DNA from: Neolewinella lacunae
Lineage (GTDB): Bacteria; Bacteroidota; Bacteroidia; Chitinophagales; Saprospiraceae
Reading direction: 5' to 3'
Assembly: GCF_014349155.1 (NCBI RefSeq)
Contig: NZ_JACSIT010000139.1
Location: 40,666-104,665, forward strand
Length of the DNA: 64,000 nucleotides
The notes beneath the pieces are model-generated. The model was not told where the DNA came from. It made no database searches and saw only the letters and a program-made list of their open reading frames with translations. Shown here in pieces: positions 1-7,879 of the stretch. Position numbers and translations under genes: made by a program. Every line of letters starts with the position of its first letter. Position 1 is the first letter of the stretch.

Positions 1-16
1 AAGCCGCGACAATACC
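1..16. repeat. Partial copy of the REP-like repeat
   Basis: The first 16 bases (AAGCCGCGACAATACC) are identical to the inner end of the right arm of the inverted repeat at 1850-1870. The window edge cuts the copy, so a second cluster probably lies just upstream. Confidence 0.7.
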
Positions 17-184
17 TTGCCCGACCCAAGCCCCCAAAAAAAAGCCCTCCCCATCTGTTAAATCCTCTTCCCAGCGCCACATTCCCCCCCGCAGCCCTAT
101 CTTGGTAGCAGAGAAAAGCCCTGTCCCCAACCCTGGGGGCCTATCTTTCCGGCCCTTACCTTCCGACCTCTACCAAACTTACCC

Positions 185-1237
185 ATGCGGATTCTGTCGT
201 TCTTCCTTTGGCTCTGCCTCACCGCCCCCCTTACCGCCCAGGTGGGTGGCATTTCTGCCTACGAGTTCCTCAACCTGCCCAACTCCGCTACCATCGCGGC
301 CATGGGGGGGCACCACATTGCCTTGATGGACGATGACCTGAGCCTGGCCCTGCGCAACCCCAGTCTGCTCAATCACCGCATGGACCGCAGGGCGGCCCTC
401 AGCCACGCCTTTCACCCGGCGGGCATCAGCAACAGCTCCCTGGCCTACGGGCACTACCGCGAGTCCATCAAAACAACCTTTCAAGTCGGCCTGCAATACG
501 TGGACTACGGGGGGGACCTGGTGCGGCGCGACAACACAGGGACCGTGCAAGGAAGCTTCTCGGCTTCCGACTATGCCCTGACCATCGGCGCTGGCCACCA
601 GATTGAAGATCGGCTTTCGCTCGGGGCCAACCTCAAGGTCGTATCCTCCCAGCTCGCGGGCTACGGAAGCATCGGGCTGGCCACTGACCTTGCCGTTCAC
701 TACCAGGATACCTCCGGCCGCTTCGGCATCAGCCTGCTGGCCCGCAACGCCGGCCGCCAGCTTTCCACCTACGACGAACTCAGCGGCCGCGAACCCCTAC
801 CCTTCGAACTCCAACTCGGCATCAACCGCGAACTGCGCTACCTCCCCTTCCGATTTTCCCTTATCTACCGCTACCTCGACCGCTGGAACATCCTCTACGA
901 TGACCCCGACGCCGAAAACACCTCCCTCACGCTGGGCCCCGATGATCAGCTGGCCGAACGCGGCGCCGGTGCCGTATTTCTGGATAACCTCGCCCGCCAC
1001 TTCGTCTTCAACGGCGAACTCCTCATCGGCAAGGCCCGCAACTTTCGCCTCCGCTTTGGCTACAACCACGGCCTGCGCCGAGAACTTCGCCTGGTGGATT
1101 TTCGCAGCGGCGCGGGCTACTCCTTCGGCTTCGCCTTCCGCACCAAACGCTTTTCCCTGGCCTACGGACGCAGCACCTACCACCTCGGCGGCGGCATCAA
1201 CCAGTTGGGGCTCGACATCGGGTTTGGGCAGCGTTAG
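185..1237 (+). CDS. porQ: Type IX secretion system protein PorQ
   Basis: A 350-residue outer-membrane beta-barrel protein of the PorQ/PorV (FadL-like) group. Seen: a signal peptide ending LTAQ near residue 19, then the family pattern Y-E-F-L-N-L-P-N-S-A, a Gly-rich turn (AAMGGHHIALMDDD) and alternating barrel strands to the C-terminus, which ends in an aromatic-rich strand. PorQ belongs to the T9SS attachment complex with PorU, PorV and PorZ, which processes cargo C-terminal domains and anchors them at the cell surface. Several T9SS cargo proteins lie in this window, so the machinery is clearly used. The -10-like TATCTTTC at 142-149 could serve as promoter, but no -33 TTTG precedes it. It converges with the NTF2-like gene, only about 30 bases apart. 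PorV is the main alternative, but the length and N-terminus fit PorQ better. Confidence 0.85.
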   Translation: MRILSFFLWLCLTAPLTAQVGGISAYEFLNLPNSATIAAMGGHHIALMDDDLSLALRNPSLLNHRMDRRAALSHAFHPAGISNSSLAYGHYRESIKTTFQVGLQYVDYGGDLVRRDNTGTVQGSFSASDYALTIGAGHQIEDRLSLGANLKVVSSQLAGYGSIGLATDLAVHYQDTSGRFGISLLARNAGRQLSTYDELSGREPLPFELQLGINRELRYLPFRFSLIYRYLDRWNILYDDPDAENTSLTLGPDDQLAERGAGAVFLDNLARHFVFNGELLIGKARNFRLRFGYNHGLRRELRLVDFRSGAGYSFGFAFRTKRFSLAYGRSTYHLGGGINQLGLDIGFGQR

Positions 1238-1268
1238 GGTCAGATGACTTACGGGAATCCTCCCGGCA

Positions 1269-1739
1269 CTACTCCCCTCCGGCAAAACCATCCAATAAGC
1301 GCCCGGTAGAAGCCCGGATTTTTCGCCGCAGCATGGGCGACCAACCCACCAACCACCCCGGCAGCCCTAGTGCCTGCCGCGACCACTTCCAAAGATCAAA
1401 CACATCGGTGTGGCGGATGATTTTGCCGTCTTGAAACACGAAGGAGGCGTGAATTTCATTGACCACTTTGCGTCGCTTGGGCCCGTAGAAATATTCTGCC
1501 CGCCAGCTGGCACTGCCCCGGTCGCCCGTTGTCGCCACCTCTCCGTAGCTCACCCGCAACTCACTGCCCCCCCGGGAAAGCAGCATCCTCCACATATTTT
1601 TGGCCCGCTCGCCGCGCAACATCCCAAACGCAGGGTCTTCGAAAACGACATTATCCGCGTAGCAAGCCAGCATCCCGGCGGCATCACCCGCAGCAAAGGC
1701 AGTGTAAAATTGGTGGATCAGCGCGGCGTTAGAAGGCAT
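1269..1739 (-). CDS. SnoaL/NTF2-like family protein
   Basis: A 156-residue cytoplasmic protein with the NTF2-like fold. Seen: an N-terminal helix pattern (IHQFYTAFAAGDAAGMLACYADNVVFEDPAFG) and a C-terminal strand (GKIIRHTDVFDLWKW), both typical of SnoaL-like polyketide-cyclase-related proteins. The reading frame stays open upstream through the inverted repeat cluster, but the residues encoded there are low-complexity Arg/Cys-rich. The start MPSNAAL at 1739 is therefore chosen. Members include isomerases, cyclases and binding proteins, so the substrate cannot be inferred. It stands alone on the minus strand, downstream of the repeat cluster that separates it from the next minus-strand gene. 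Confidence 0.75.
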   Translation of the reverse strand: MPSNAALIHQFYTAFAAGDAAGMLACYADNVVFEDPAFGMLRGERAKNMWRMLLSRGGSELRVSYGEVATTGDRGSASWRAEYFYGPKRRKVVNEIHASFVFQDGKIIRHTDVFDLWKWSRQALGLPGWLVGWSPMLRRKIRASTGRLLDGFAGGE

Positions 1740-1783
1740 TTTGACGGAGGCTTTTTTTGCAATATACACCAAAGGTAGTGATG

Positions 1784-1910
1784 GGTACTGCCGCAGCTTC
1801 AGCCTGACCCCCAGGTATTGTCGCGGCTTTAGCCAGACCTGTATAGTCGGGCTAAAGCCGCGACAATACCTTCCCCGCCTGAAAGGTCGGACGAAAGCCA
1901 CGATAATACT
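1784..1910. repeat. REP-like cluster: two direct and two inverted repeat units
   Basis: A perfect 21-base inverted repeat has arms at 1814-1834 (begins GGTATTGTCG, ends CTTTAGCC) and 1850-1870, with a 15-base loop. It is flanked by diverged copies of the same unit: a forward copy near 1786-1806 (GGTACTGCCG... CTTCAGCC) and an inverted copy near 1891-1910 (GACGAAAGCC... GATAATACT). The layout is symmetric, two forward units facing two reverse units, like a bacterial interspersed mosaic element. It lies between two minus-strand genes and could form a strong RNA hairpin. Confidence 0.8.
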
Positions 1911-1917
1911 AACCCCC

Positions 1918-2520
1918 TCAATTCGACATCTCCCGCACCGCCGCCGGCACCAGCAAATCAATCATCGACGCATTCTCCGGCCGGTATTCTACAAAATACC
2001 AAGGCGCGTTTTCCTTCCTCCGGATGGCAAACATGGATTTGCGGGTGGTTACCTTCAGAATGTTCCTGGTCCGGTCCACCGTCACCTTGCCGTAATTCTT
2101 TTCCAGCATCCGCACCACCCGCTGGAGGTTGTCTGGTTCGCAGTACTTTGCGGAAACGAGGTGAAAAGAGATGCCGTGGTGAAAATCGACCGGTGCGTAA
2201 TCCACCCCCCGGCTGCTGACGATTTCCCCAATGCGGTCAACGGTAAAGTCGGTAACCTTGATGGTGATGTTTTCGTCCGATTGCAGGTTGTTGAACTGGT
2301 GGACCAACACTTCGCGGGGGACGATTTCAAACAGCTGGGGGTCCGTCAAATCCAGCAAGCCTTCTACGTTCCAGGCCATTGTTTGGCGGCCGTATTCGGC
2401 CAGTCGGTTGGCTATGGCATTGTATTCTCCTCCCGGCTGGGCGGCGAGGGAAAAAGCTAGAAAAAAAACAAAGCAGCAAGCAGATAGGCGCAAATCGGGA
2501 TAATTTAGCAACGCGACCAA
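1918..2520 (-). CDS. Secreted protein of unknown function
   Basis: A 200-residue protein I do not recognise. Seen: a hydrophobic N-terminal segment (SACCFVFFLAFSLAAQ) that reads as a signal peptide cleaved after AAQ near residue 28. A mixed alpha/beta mature part follows, with no Cys cluster, no repeats and no T9SS C-terminal domain. The mature part contains LLDLTDPQLFEIVP and a basic stretch (RTRNILKVTTRKSMFAIRRK) near the C-terminus. It is probably periplasmic. A phylum-type promoter lies 55-90 bases upstream. The first 8-10 codons before the hydrophobic core may be over-called. Confidence 0.65.
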   Translation of the reverse strand: MVALLNYPDLRLSACCFVFFLAFSLAAQPGGEYNAIANRLAEYGRQTMAWNVEGLLDLTDPQLFEIVPREVLVHQFNNLQSDENITIKVTDFTVDRIGEIVSSRGVDYAPVDFHHGISFHLVSAKYCEPDNLQRVVRMLEKNYGKVTVDRTRNILKVTTRKSMFAIRRKENAPWYFVEYRPENASMIDLLVPAAVREMSN

Positions 2521-2575
2521 CCGGAAGTCTCACTACTATAGAACGTAGGATCACCGAATCAGCCATAAGACATGG

Positions 2576-2610
2576 CAAAGATACGGGGCTCCGGTAGGGA
2601 AACCAGCAAA
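2576..2610 (-). promoter_or_regulatory. Bacteroidota-type promoter for the 1918-2520 gene
   Basis: On the minus strand a TTTG (2607-2610) is followed after 23 bases by TATCTTTG (2576-2583), a perfect match to the -7 consensus TAnnTTTG. The predicted start of transcription is about 50 bases before the start codon. Confidence 0.5.
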
Positions 2611-2628
2611 CGGCCCGTTTTCCCGTAT

Positions 2629-2636
2629 TATTTTTG
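2629..2636 (+). promoter_or_regulatory. Possible -7 element just upstream of the FAD/Fe-S oxidoreductase start
   Basis: TATTTTTG matches TAnnTTTG and ends five bases before the ATG at 2642, so a transcript from it would be leaderless or nearly so. No clear -33 TTTG is present at the usual distance. Confidence 0.3.
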
Positions 2637-2641
2637 CGAGG

Positions 2642-5563
2642 ATGCTTGTTTCCTCTCCCCCCTGGTCTGATTTATCCGCTGCCCTGACGGGCGAACTGCA
2701 CTTCGATGAAGCCCACCGGATGCTCTACGCAACCGACGCAAGTGTGTACCGGGAGTTGCCACTGGCCGTGGCTTTCCCCCGCCACGAAGCGGATATTGTG
2801 ACCTGCGTCCGCTTCGCTGCCCAGCACGGCATCTCCATCACCCCCCGGGCCGGGGGCACCAGCCTGGCCGGACAGGCCGTCGGCGGCGGACTGGTGGTCG
2901 ACGTCAGCCGACACCTCCGCCAGATCCTCGAAATCAACACCGCTGAGGGCTACGCGGTGGTTGAACCCGGCGTCGTCCGCGACCAACTCAACGCCGCCCT
3001 CCGCCCCCTCGGCTATTGGTTCGGGCCCAACACCAGTACCGCCAACCGCTGCACCCTGGGCGGCATGTTCGGCAACAACAGCTGCGGCAGCACGAGCATC
3101 ACCGTAGGCAGCACGCGCGATCATACGCTGGCCGCCCGCGTGGTGCTTTCCGATGGGGAGGTACACGACATCGGGGCGCGGCCGCAGGTGCAGGCAAAGG
3201 ACCTGGAGCAAGGAACGGCCACCGGAGCCCTCGCCCGTGCCCACCGCTACCTTGCCCAAACCCTGACCAACCCTGCCACCCGCCGCGCCATCGCCGAAGC
3301 TTTTCCCAACCCCGCTATTCAGCGTCGCAATACGGGTTACGCCCTCGACCTCATCGCCCGGCAAAAGCCCTTCGACCCGGCGGGGCCCGACTTCAACCTC
3401 TGCACCCTCCTGGCCGGATCGGAAGGAACCCTGGCCTTCACCACCCGCCTGACGCTGCGCATCCTGCCCCTGCCCCCCGCGGGTACGGCCGTGGTAGCCC
3501 TTCACTTCAATTCCATCGACGCCGCCCTCCGCGCCACCCAGGCCGTGATGCTACACCGGCCCTTCAGCTGTGAGTTGATGGACGACACCATCCTCCGCCT
3601 GGCCCTCGAAAACCCCGAACAACGCAAAAACGCCCGCTTCGTCGTCGGCATACCCCGCGCCCTGTTGCTGGTGGAGTTTCGGGCGGAGACCGACGCTGCC
3701 GCCGCCGCCCTTGCCCTGGCGGCCACCAGCCAGCTGGCCGGCGAGGCCCCCTACGCCCAGCCCGTCCTCGCCGGCAGCCCCGCCGCCAACCAGGTCTGGG
3801 CCCTCCGCGCCGCCGGCCTGGGCATCCTCGGCAATATGGTCGGCGACGCCAAAGCCGTAGCCTGCATTGAAGACAGCGCCGTAGCCCTGCCGGACCTGGC
3901 CGACTACATCGCCGACGTTACCAAACTCATGGACTTCTACGGCCAACACCCCGTGTACTACGCCCACGCGGGAGCCGGGGAGATTCACCTGCGGCCCGTC
4001 CTGGACCTCAAAACCACCCAGGGCCGCACCGACTTTTACCACATCACCAAAGACGTGGCCGCCCTCGTCAAGCGCTACCGGGGCAGCTTCAGCGGTGAGC
4101 ACGGCGACGGCCGGGTGCGGGCACCGTTTCTGCCCGACTTGCTGGGCCCCGAAGTCTACCAACTCCTGGTAGGCCTCAAACGGGCTTTCGACCCCCAAAA
4201 CCTCTTCAACCCCGGCAAGATCGTCGAAGCCCCCCCGATGAACGAAGGCCTCCGCTACGCCGCAGACCAGCCCACGCCGGAGTACCGGACGGCGCTGGAC
4301 TTCAGCCGCGAAGGAGGCCTCCTGGCCGCGGTAGAAAAATGCAATGGCTCCGGAGATTGCCGCAAACTGGAAGGGGGGGCCATGTGCCCGAGTTACCGCG
4401 CCTTGCTTTCAGAACAACACAGCACCCGCGGCCGCGCCAATACCCTGCGCGAGGTACTCACGCAGCACCAACACGCCGAACCCTTCGGCCACCCCGCCCT
4501 GGCCGAGGCCCTCGACCTCTGCCTGGCCTGCAAGGCCTGCACCAGCGAATGCCCCAGCTCGGTGGACATGACCAACCTGCGCGCCGAGTACCTCTACCAG
4601 CGGGGGCGGGTGAGCCTGCGGACGCGCCTGTTTGCCGCCAACGAACACCTGTACGCCCTGGGGAGCTGTCTGCCAAAGCTGGCCAATTTCCTGCTCCGCA
4701 CCACTGCCCCCGTCCTCAAACGCCTGGCGGGCATCGCCCCGGAGCGCAGTTTGCCCGTCTTCCCGGCCGAGCGGCTGCGCACCTGGTGGCAACGCACCCC
4801 TGCACCTGCCACCGGGCCCACGGTTTACCTCTTCGGCGACGAATTCACCGACCTCCAGGATCCGCACACCGGCCGCGCCGCCATCACTCTGCTGCGCCGG
4901 CTGGGCTACCAGGTGGTGTGGCCCGCCCACGCCAGCAGCGGCCGCGCCCAACTGAGCAAAGGCCTCCTCAACGCCGCCCGCCGCCGCGCCAGCCGCAACG
5001 TAGCCACCTTCGCCCCCCTCGTCTCGGCCAGCACCCCCCTGGTGGGCCTCGAACCCTCTGCACTGCTGGGCTTCCGCGATGAATACCCCAAGCTGCTCCG
5101 TGGCCAGGAAGCCGAAACCGCCCGCGCCCTGGCCCGGCACGTTTATACCCTCGATGAGTTTCTCTTCCGGGAATTTACCGAAGGACGGCTCAGCCCCGCC
5201 AGCTTTGGGCCCCACCCCGCCCGACTGGTCTTGCACGTGCACTGCCACGAAAAAGCCCTGGGCGAAGCCGCCCAGTGCGCCGCAACGCTCGCGCTGCCCG
5301 CCAATTTTTCCGTTACCCTTCTGGACAGTGGCTGCTGCGGGATGGCAGGCTCCTTCGGCTACGAAGCGGAGCACTATGACCTGAGCACGCGCATCGCCGA
5401 AGACTCCCTGCTGCGGCATCTCCGTACTTTGCCTGCCCACACCAAGCTCGTCGCCAACGGCACCAGCTGCCGCCACCAGGTTAAAGACCTCCTGGGGCTG
5501 CGCGCGCTGAGCACCGCCGAAGCCCTGCTGGCCAGCTGGGATCCGCTGGATTCCGGCCACTGA
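2642..5563 (+). CDS. FAD-binding and (4Fe-4S)-binding D-2-hydroxyacid dehydrogenase
   Basis: A 973-residue fused flavin/iron-sulfur dehydrogenase of the YdiJ/Dld type, which oxidises D-lactate or D-2-hydroxyglutarate and passes electrons onward. Seen in order: an FAD-binding PCMH domain (residues about 30-210, with TPRAGGTSLAGQAVGGG and NNSCGS), an FAD-oxidase C-terminal domain (about 240-540, with GEHGDGR), and a first Cys cluster near 567-585 (C-NGSGD-C and GGAMC). A classic ferredoxin motif follows (CLACKACTSECPSS, about 625), then a C-terminal CCG domain (HVHCHEK near 866, SGCCGMAGSFGYE near 896, SCRH near 940). Both substrate and iron-sulfur halves are intact. Many bacteria split these parts between genes; here they are one polypeptide. 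The exact hydroxyacid cannot be read from the sequence. One copy of the dispersed 16-base repeat lies in frame at 3176-3191. Confidence 0.88.
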   Translation: MLVSSPPWSDLSAALTGELHFDEAHRMLYATDASVYRELPLAVAFPRHEADIVTCVRFAAQHGISITPRAGGTSLAGQAVGGGLVVDVSRHLRQILEINTAEGYAVVEPGVVRDQLNAALRPLGYWFGPNTSTANRCTLGGMFGNNSCGSTSITVGSTRDHTLAARVVLSDGEVHDIGARPQVQAKDLEQGTATGALARAHRYLAQTLTNPATRRAIAEAFPNPAIQRRNTGYALDLIARQKPFDPAGPDFNLCTLLAGSEGTLAFTTRLTLRILPLPPAGTAVVALHFNSIDAALRATQAVMLHRPFSCELMDDTILRLALENPEQRKNARFVVGIPRALLLVEFRAETDAAAAALALAATSQLAGEAPYAQPVLAGSPAANQVWALRAAGLGILGNMVGDAKAVACIEDSAVALPDLADYIADVTKLMDFYGQHPVYYAHAGAGEIHLRPVLDLKTTQGRTDFYHITKDVAALVKRYRGSFSGEHGDGRVRAPFLPDLLGPEVYQLLVGLKRAFDPQNLFNPGKIVEAPPMNEGLRYAADQPTPEYRTALDFSREGGLLAAVEKCNGSGDCRKLEGGAMCPSYRALLSEQHSTRGRANTLREVLTQHQHAEPFGHPALAEALDLCLACKACTSECPSSVDMTNLRAEYLYQRGRVSLRTRLFAANEHLYALGSCLPKLANFLLRTTAPVLKRLAGIAPERSLPVFPAERLRTWWQRTPAPATGPTVYLFGDEFTDLQDPHTGRAAITLLRRLGYQVVWPAHASSGRAQLSKGLLNAARRRASRNVATFAPLVSASTPLVGLEPSALLGFRDEYPKLLRGQEAETARALARHVYTLDEFLFREFTEGRLSPASFGPHPARLVLHVHCHEKALGEAAQCAATLALPANFSVTLLDSGCCGMAGSFGYEAEHYDLSTRIAEDSLLRHLRTLPAHTKLVANGTSCRHQVKDLLGLRALSTAEALLASWDPLDSGH
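3176..3191 (+). repeat. Dispersed 16-base repeat, exact copy (in CDS)
   Basis: GCGCGGCCGCAGGTGC, read in the frame ARPQV of the FAD/Fe-S dehydrogenase. The following bases (AAAGGACCTGGAGCAAGGAACGG) resemble the body of the intergenic copies. Confidence 0.8.
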
Positions 5564-5682
5564 AGTCCGCAGCGCATAACCATGCCCCACCCTCTTGCGT
5601 TAAGCATTTTACCCCTCCCCAATTTCAGCGCTCCCGGAAGGAAATCCCCGCCAGGGCCGTTGCCGCCTTCATACCATTACCT

Positions 5683-6261
5683 ATGTACCTGATTGGATCC
5701 GTGCTGGTTAGTACCGACGTCGTCGAAGAACAATTTGCCTGCAACCTGAGCGCCTGCAAGGGTGCCTGCTGCTGGGAAGGCGATTTTGGTGCGCCCCTCG
5801 AAGCGGAAGAACTGCCCATCCTCGACGACATCTACCCCCGCATCGCGCCTTTGCTCAGCCCCGAAGGCCGCGCCGCCATCGCAGCACAGGGGCGCTATAC
5901 CAAATCCCCGGAAACGGGTGGACACGATACGCCCCTGCTCGCCAACGGCGCCTGTGCCTACCTCACCAAAAACGCGCTCGGCATTGCCCAGTGCGGCATC
6001 GAGCAGGCCCACCAGGCGGGGCTTACCGACTGGAAGAAGCCCATCAGTTGCCACCTCTACCCCATCCGGGTGAAGTCGCGGCCGGAGGTGCGTTTTGAAG
6101 CCCTCAACTATGACCGTTGGGACATCTGCTCGGCCGCCTGCACCCGGGGAGCCCAGGAGAAAATCCGCGTGTTTGAGTTCGCCCGGCCCGCGCTGGAACG
6201 CAAATACGGCACCGCCTGGTACGAAGAACTGGAAGCCGCCGTAGCCCAGGGAACGGAGTAA
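5683..6261 (+). CDS. DUF3109 family cysteine-rich protein
   Basis: A 192-residue cytoplasmic protein of the DUF3109 family, which is conserved in Bacteroidota. Seen: an N-terminal Cys cluster CNLSACKGACCWEGDFGAPL (residues about 26-45), an acidic segment EAEELPILDDIYPRIAPLL, a middle Cys (CAYLTKN and QCGIEQAH), the motif ISCHLYPIRV near 125, and a late pair CSAAC near 150. The conserved cysteines resemble those of YkgJ-type zinc/iron-sulfur binding proteins, so metal binding is likely. No catalytic function is known to me. The gene sits about 120 bases after the oxidoreductase in the same direction, so cotranscription is possible. Confidence 0.85.
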   Translation: MYLIGSVLVSTDVVEEQFACNLSACKGACCWEGDFGAPLEAEELPILDDIYPRIAPLLSPEGRAAIAAQGRYTKSPETGGHDTPLLANGACAYLTKNALGIAQCGIEQAHQAGLTDWKKPISCHLYPIRVKSRPEVRFEALNYDRWDICSAACTRGAQEKIRVFEFARPALERKYGTAWYEELEAAVAQGTE

Positions 6262-6443
6262 GCAGGTGCCAGCCCAACGCCCGGCTACCGGGCCATACCA
6301 GCGGGAAAATGCCAAAAATCACGGCCGAAATCCGGGATTATTTACCGATACCGCCAAAATTCCATTTTCTGGCATATTAACCACCTGATTATCAATAGCT
6401 AACGACCCAAAAAACAGCCTCACAATGAGAAAAAAGATGGAAA

Positions 6444-6642
6444 TAATAAAAATAAAAAGACCGGTTGTGCAAAGCACAGCCGGTCCAGAAATAAACACCT
6501 AAAACCCTATTAACATCTTCAGAATGTTGGGGCAAACCAACACCCAGAAATTTATGAGTAGCCTGAGCAGGCACCCATCGTTCTTAAGTTGGTGATACGT
6601 AGTCTCTCCAACTTGATTGCGAAGTTAAGTACAATACTCGAA
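6444..6642 (-). ncRNA. Candidate structured small RNA on the minus strand
   Basis: This AT-rich stretch has no convincing coding frame. It holds, in minus-strand order, an AATCTTTG -7-like box (6648-6655), a 7-bp hairpin (6586-6592 with 6608-6614), a short hairpin GCCT/AGGC (6561-6572), a 6-bp hairpin (6525-6530 with 6537-6542) and an intrinsic terminator (6459-6485 plus T-rich tail). The transcript would be about 200 bases. I cannot match it to 6S, tmRNA or SRP RNA by eye. The start is inferred. Confidence 0.4.
6446..6485 (-). terminator. Intrinsic terminator, minus strand
   Basis: A 12-bp stem (6459-6470 with 6474-6485, one G-U pair) has a 3-base loop. On the minus strand it is followed by TTTTTATTTTTATT. 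No minus-strand protein gene precedes it, which is why a small RNA is proposed. Confidence 0.75.
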
Positions 6643-6669
6643 CCTGCCAAAGATTTGTAAAAAAAATTT

Positions 6670-7542
6670 ATGCTCGATCTGCTAATCGCCCTGGTGCTCG
6701 CCGTTGTCATGTTCAGTATTGGATTGAGTCTCAAAGCTTTATCTTTCAGAAGATTGTTTACATCGCCACTAGTGTTGGTACTTGGGTTACTCCTGCAACT
6801 ATTGTACTTACCAGCTTTGGCCTTTGGGGTGGCGCTGTTGCTGGACCTTCCTCCAGCCTTTGCCACGGGCCTCGTGATTCTTTCGGCTTGCCCGGGTGGC
6901 CTAACGAGTAACTTCATCAGCTATCTCCTGAAGGCGAATACTACGCTGGCGGTCAGCCTGACGATTTGCAACACTTTTTTGTCCATGCTCACCATCCCGC
7001 TCATTGTGAATTTGGGGCTGGATGTGTTTTGGACGGGCGAGGGCCTGGCCCACCTCCCGGTGCTCCCTACGGCGGCGCGGATTTTTGTGGTGGTGCTGAT
7101 TCCCGTCCTTCTGGGCATGGTCTTCCGGGCACGGTGGGAGGAGCGGGCGGAGGTTTTGCAGCGGCAGCTTCGTTGGGTCAGCGTCGTACTGCTGGGCATC
7201 CTGTTCGGTCTCAAATTGTTTGCGCCCAGCAGCGCCGGGGGCAGCAACCTGACGCTGGCAGAAATTGGCATCATCCTGCCCGCCTCCTTGCTCGTTAATG
7301 TCCTGGCCTTGTTCTCCGGCCACGTTTTTGGCAGGCTTTTTGGCTTCGGGCGCAATGCCCAGATCACGCTGGGCGTGGAGGTTGGTATCCAGAATACGAG
7401 CCTGACTTTTCTGATCACCTCTACCTTGCTGCAAAACGAGCAAATGCTCAAACCCGCCCTGGTGTACGCCATGTTCACCTTCTTCACGGCGCTGGCCTAC
7501 GGTCTTTGGCTGAAACCCGGTGCGTGGCGGAAGATGCTCTAA
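6670..7542 (+). CDS. Bile acid:sodium symporter (BASS/SBF) family transporter
   Basis: A 290-residue inner-membrane protein with eight to ten predicted hydrophobic segments spread over its whole length. Seen: the family hallmark around the first crossover helix (GLVILSACPGGLTSNFISYLLKANTTLAVSLT, residues about 66-97) and the second one (QITLGVEVGIQNTSLTFLI, near 235), which form the sodium and substrate site in BASS transporters. Family members move bile acids, 2-keto acids, pantoate or other organic anions with sodium, so the substrate here is unknown. The first 40 codons are noticeably more AT-rich than the rest, continuing the AT-rich intergenic region upstream. The start ATG follows an A/T-rich leader without a Shine-Dalgarno sequence. 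Confidence 0.88.
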   Translation: MLDLLIALVLAVVMFSIGLSLKALSFRRLFTSPLVLVLGLLLQLLYLPALAFGVALLLDLPPAFATGLVILSACPGGLTSNFISYLLKANTTLAVSLTICNTFLSMLTIPLIVNLGLDVFWTGEGLAHLPVLPTAARIFVVVLIPVLLGMVFRARWEERAEVLQRQLRWVSVVLLGILFGLKLFAPSSAGGSNLTLAEIGIILPASLLVNVLALFSGHVFGRLFGFGRNAQITLGVEVGIQNTSLTFLITSTLLQNEQMLKPALVYAMFTFFTALAYGLWLKPGAWRKML

Positions 7543-7586
7543 AGCCGGGGTGCTGCCACACCTTCCCACTAATTTTCCTTTCCACT

Positions 7587-7618
7587 GTTGCTCATAATAA
7601 ACGGAGCGCTTATCTTTG
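7587..7618 (+). promoter_or_regulatory. Promoter of the CAT tRNA gene
   Basis: GTTG (7587-7590), a 20-base spacer and TATCTTTG (7611-7618) give a near-perfect Bacteroidota sigma-A promoter 40 bases upstream of the mature tRNA 5' end. The same GTTG-spacer-box layout precedes the tRNA-like pair at 45.1 kb. Confidence 0.75.
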
Positions 7619-7658
7619 CACCCGCTTAAGCCCAGGGCCACCTGGGTTGGGCGCCTTT

Positions 7659-7735
7659 GGCGCGGTAGCTCAGCCGGTTAGAGCGTGCGATTCATAATCG
7701 CAAGGTCGGGTGTTCGAGTCACCCTCGCGCTACCA
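7659..7735 (+). tRNA. tRNA with CAT anticodon (Met elongator, or Ile-CAT)
   Basis: A full cloverleaf of 77 bases: acceptor GGCGCGG pairs with TCGCGCT, D-stem GCTC/GAGC, anticodon stem TGCGA/TCGCA around loop TTCATAA, T-stem GGGTG/CACCC around TTCGAGT, discriminator A and an encoded CCA. The acceptor stem has G-U pairs at both its first and last positions. A CAT anticodon fits elongator Met or, if lysidine-modified, Ile. I favour Met. Confidence 0.92.
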
Positions 7736-7740
7736 AAATG

Positions 7741-7773
7741 AAAAGGAGTTGGGGTTTTCCCCGGCTCCTTTTT
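7741..7773 (+). terminator. Intrinsic terminator after the tRNA
   Basis: A two-part stem, AAAAGGAG with CTCCTTTT outside and GGGG/CCCC inside around a TTTT loop, ends in a T tract five bases after the CCA. The A tract on the other side means it could also work on the minus strand. Confidence 0.8.
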
Positions 7774-7820
7774 GATTTTCCCAACCTCCCCTCTTTTTGC
7801 TGCTGGCGAGCAGCCATTTG

Positions 7821-7836
7821 GCGCGGCCGCAGGTGC
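7821..7836 (+). repeat. Dispersed 16-base repeat, exact copy (intergenic)
   Basis: An exact GCGCGGCCGCAGGTGC between the tRNA terminator and the end of the FG-GAP gene. The bases after it (CAGGGACCATGAGCAACGG) match the body shared with other intergenic copies. Confidence 0.8.
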
Positions 7837-7879
7837 AGCTACAGGGACCATGAGCAACGGAAGTCCCAGCACAGGTACT

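Noticed and set aside
1740-1961. A 74-residue N-terminal extension of the NTF2-like protein
   Set aside because: It translates the repeat cluster into Arg/Cys-rich sequence with no family similarity.
6392-6574. A 60-residue protein gene on the minus strand
   Set aside because: The frame runs through the hairpins and the intrinsic terminator, its end is AT-rich low-complexity, and it has no recognisable feature.
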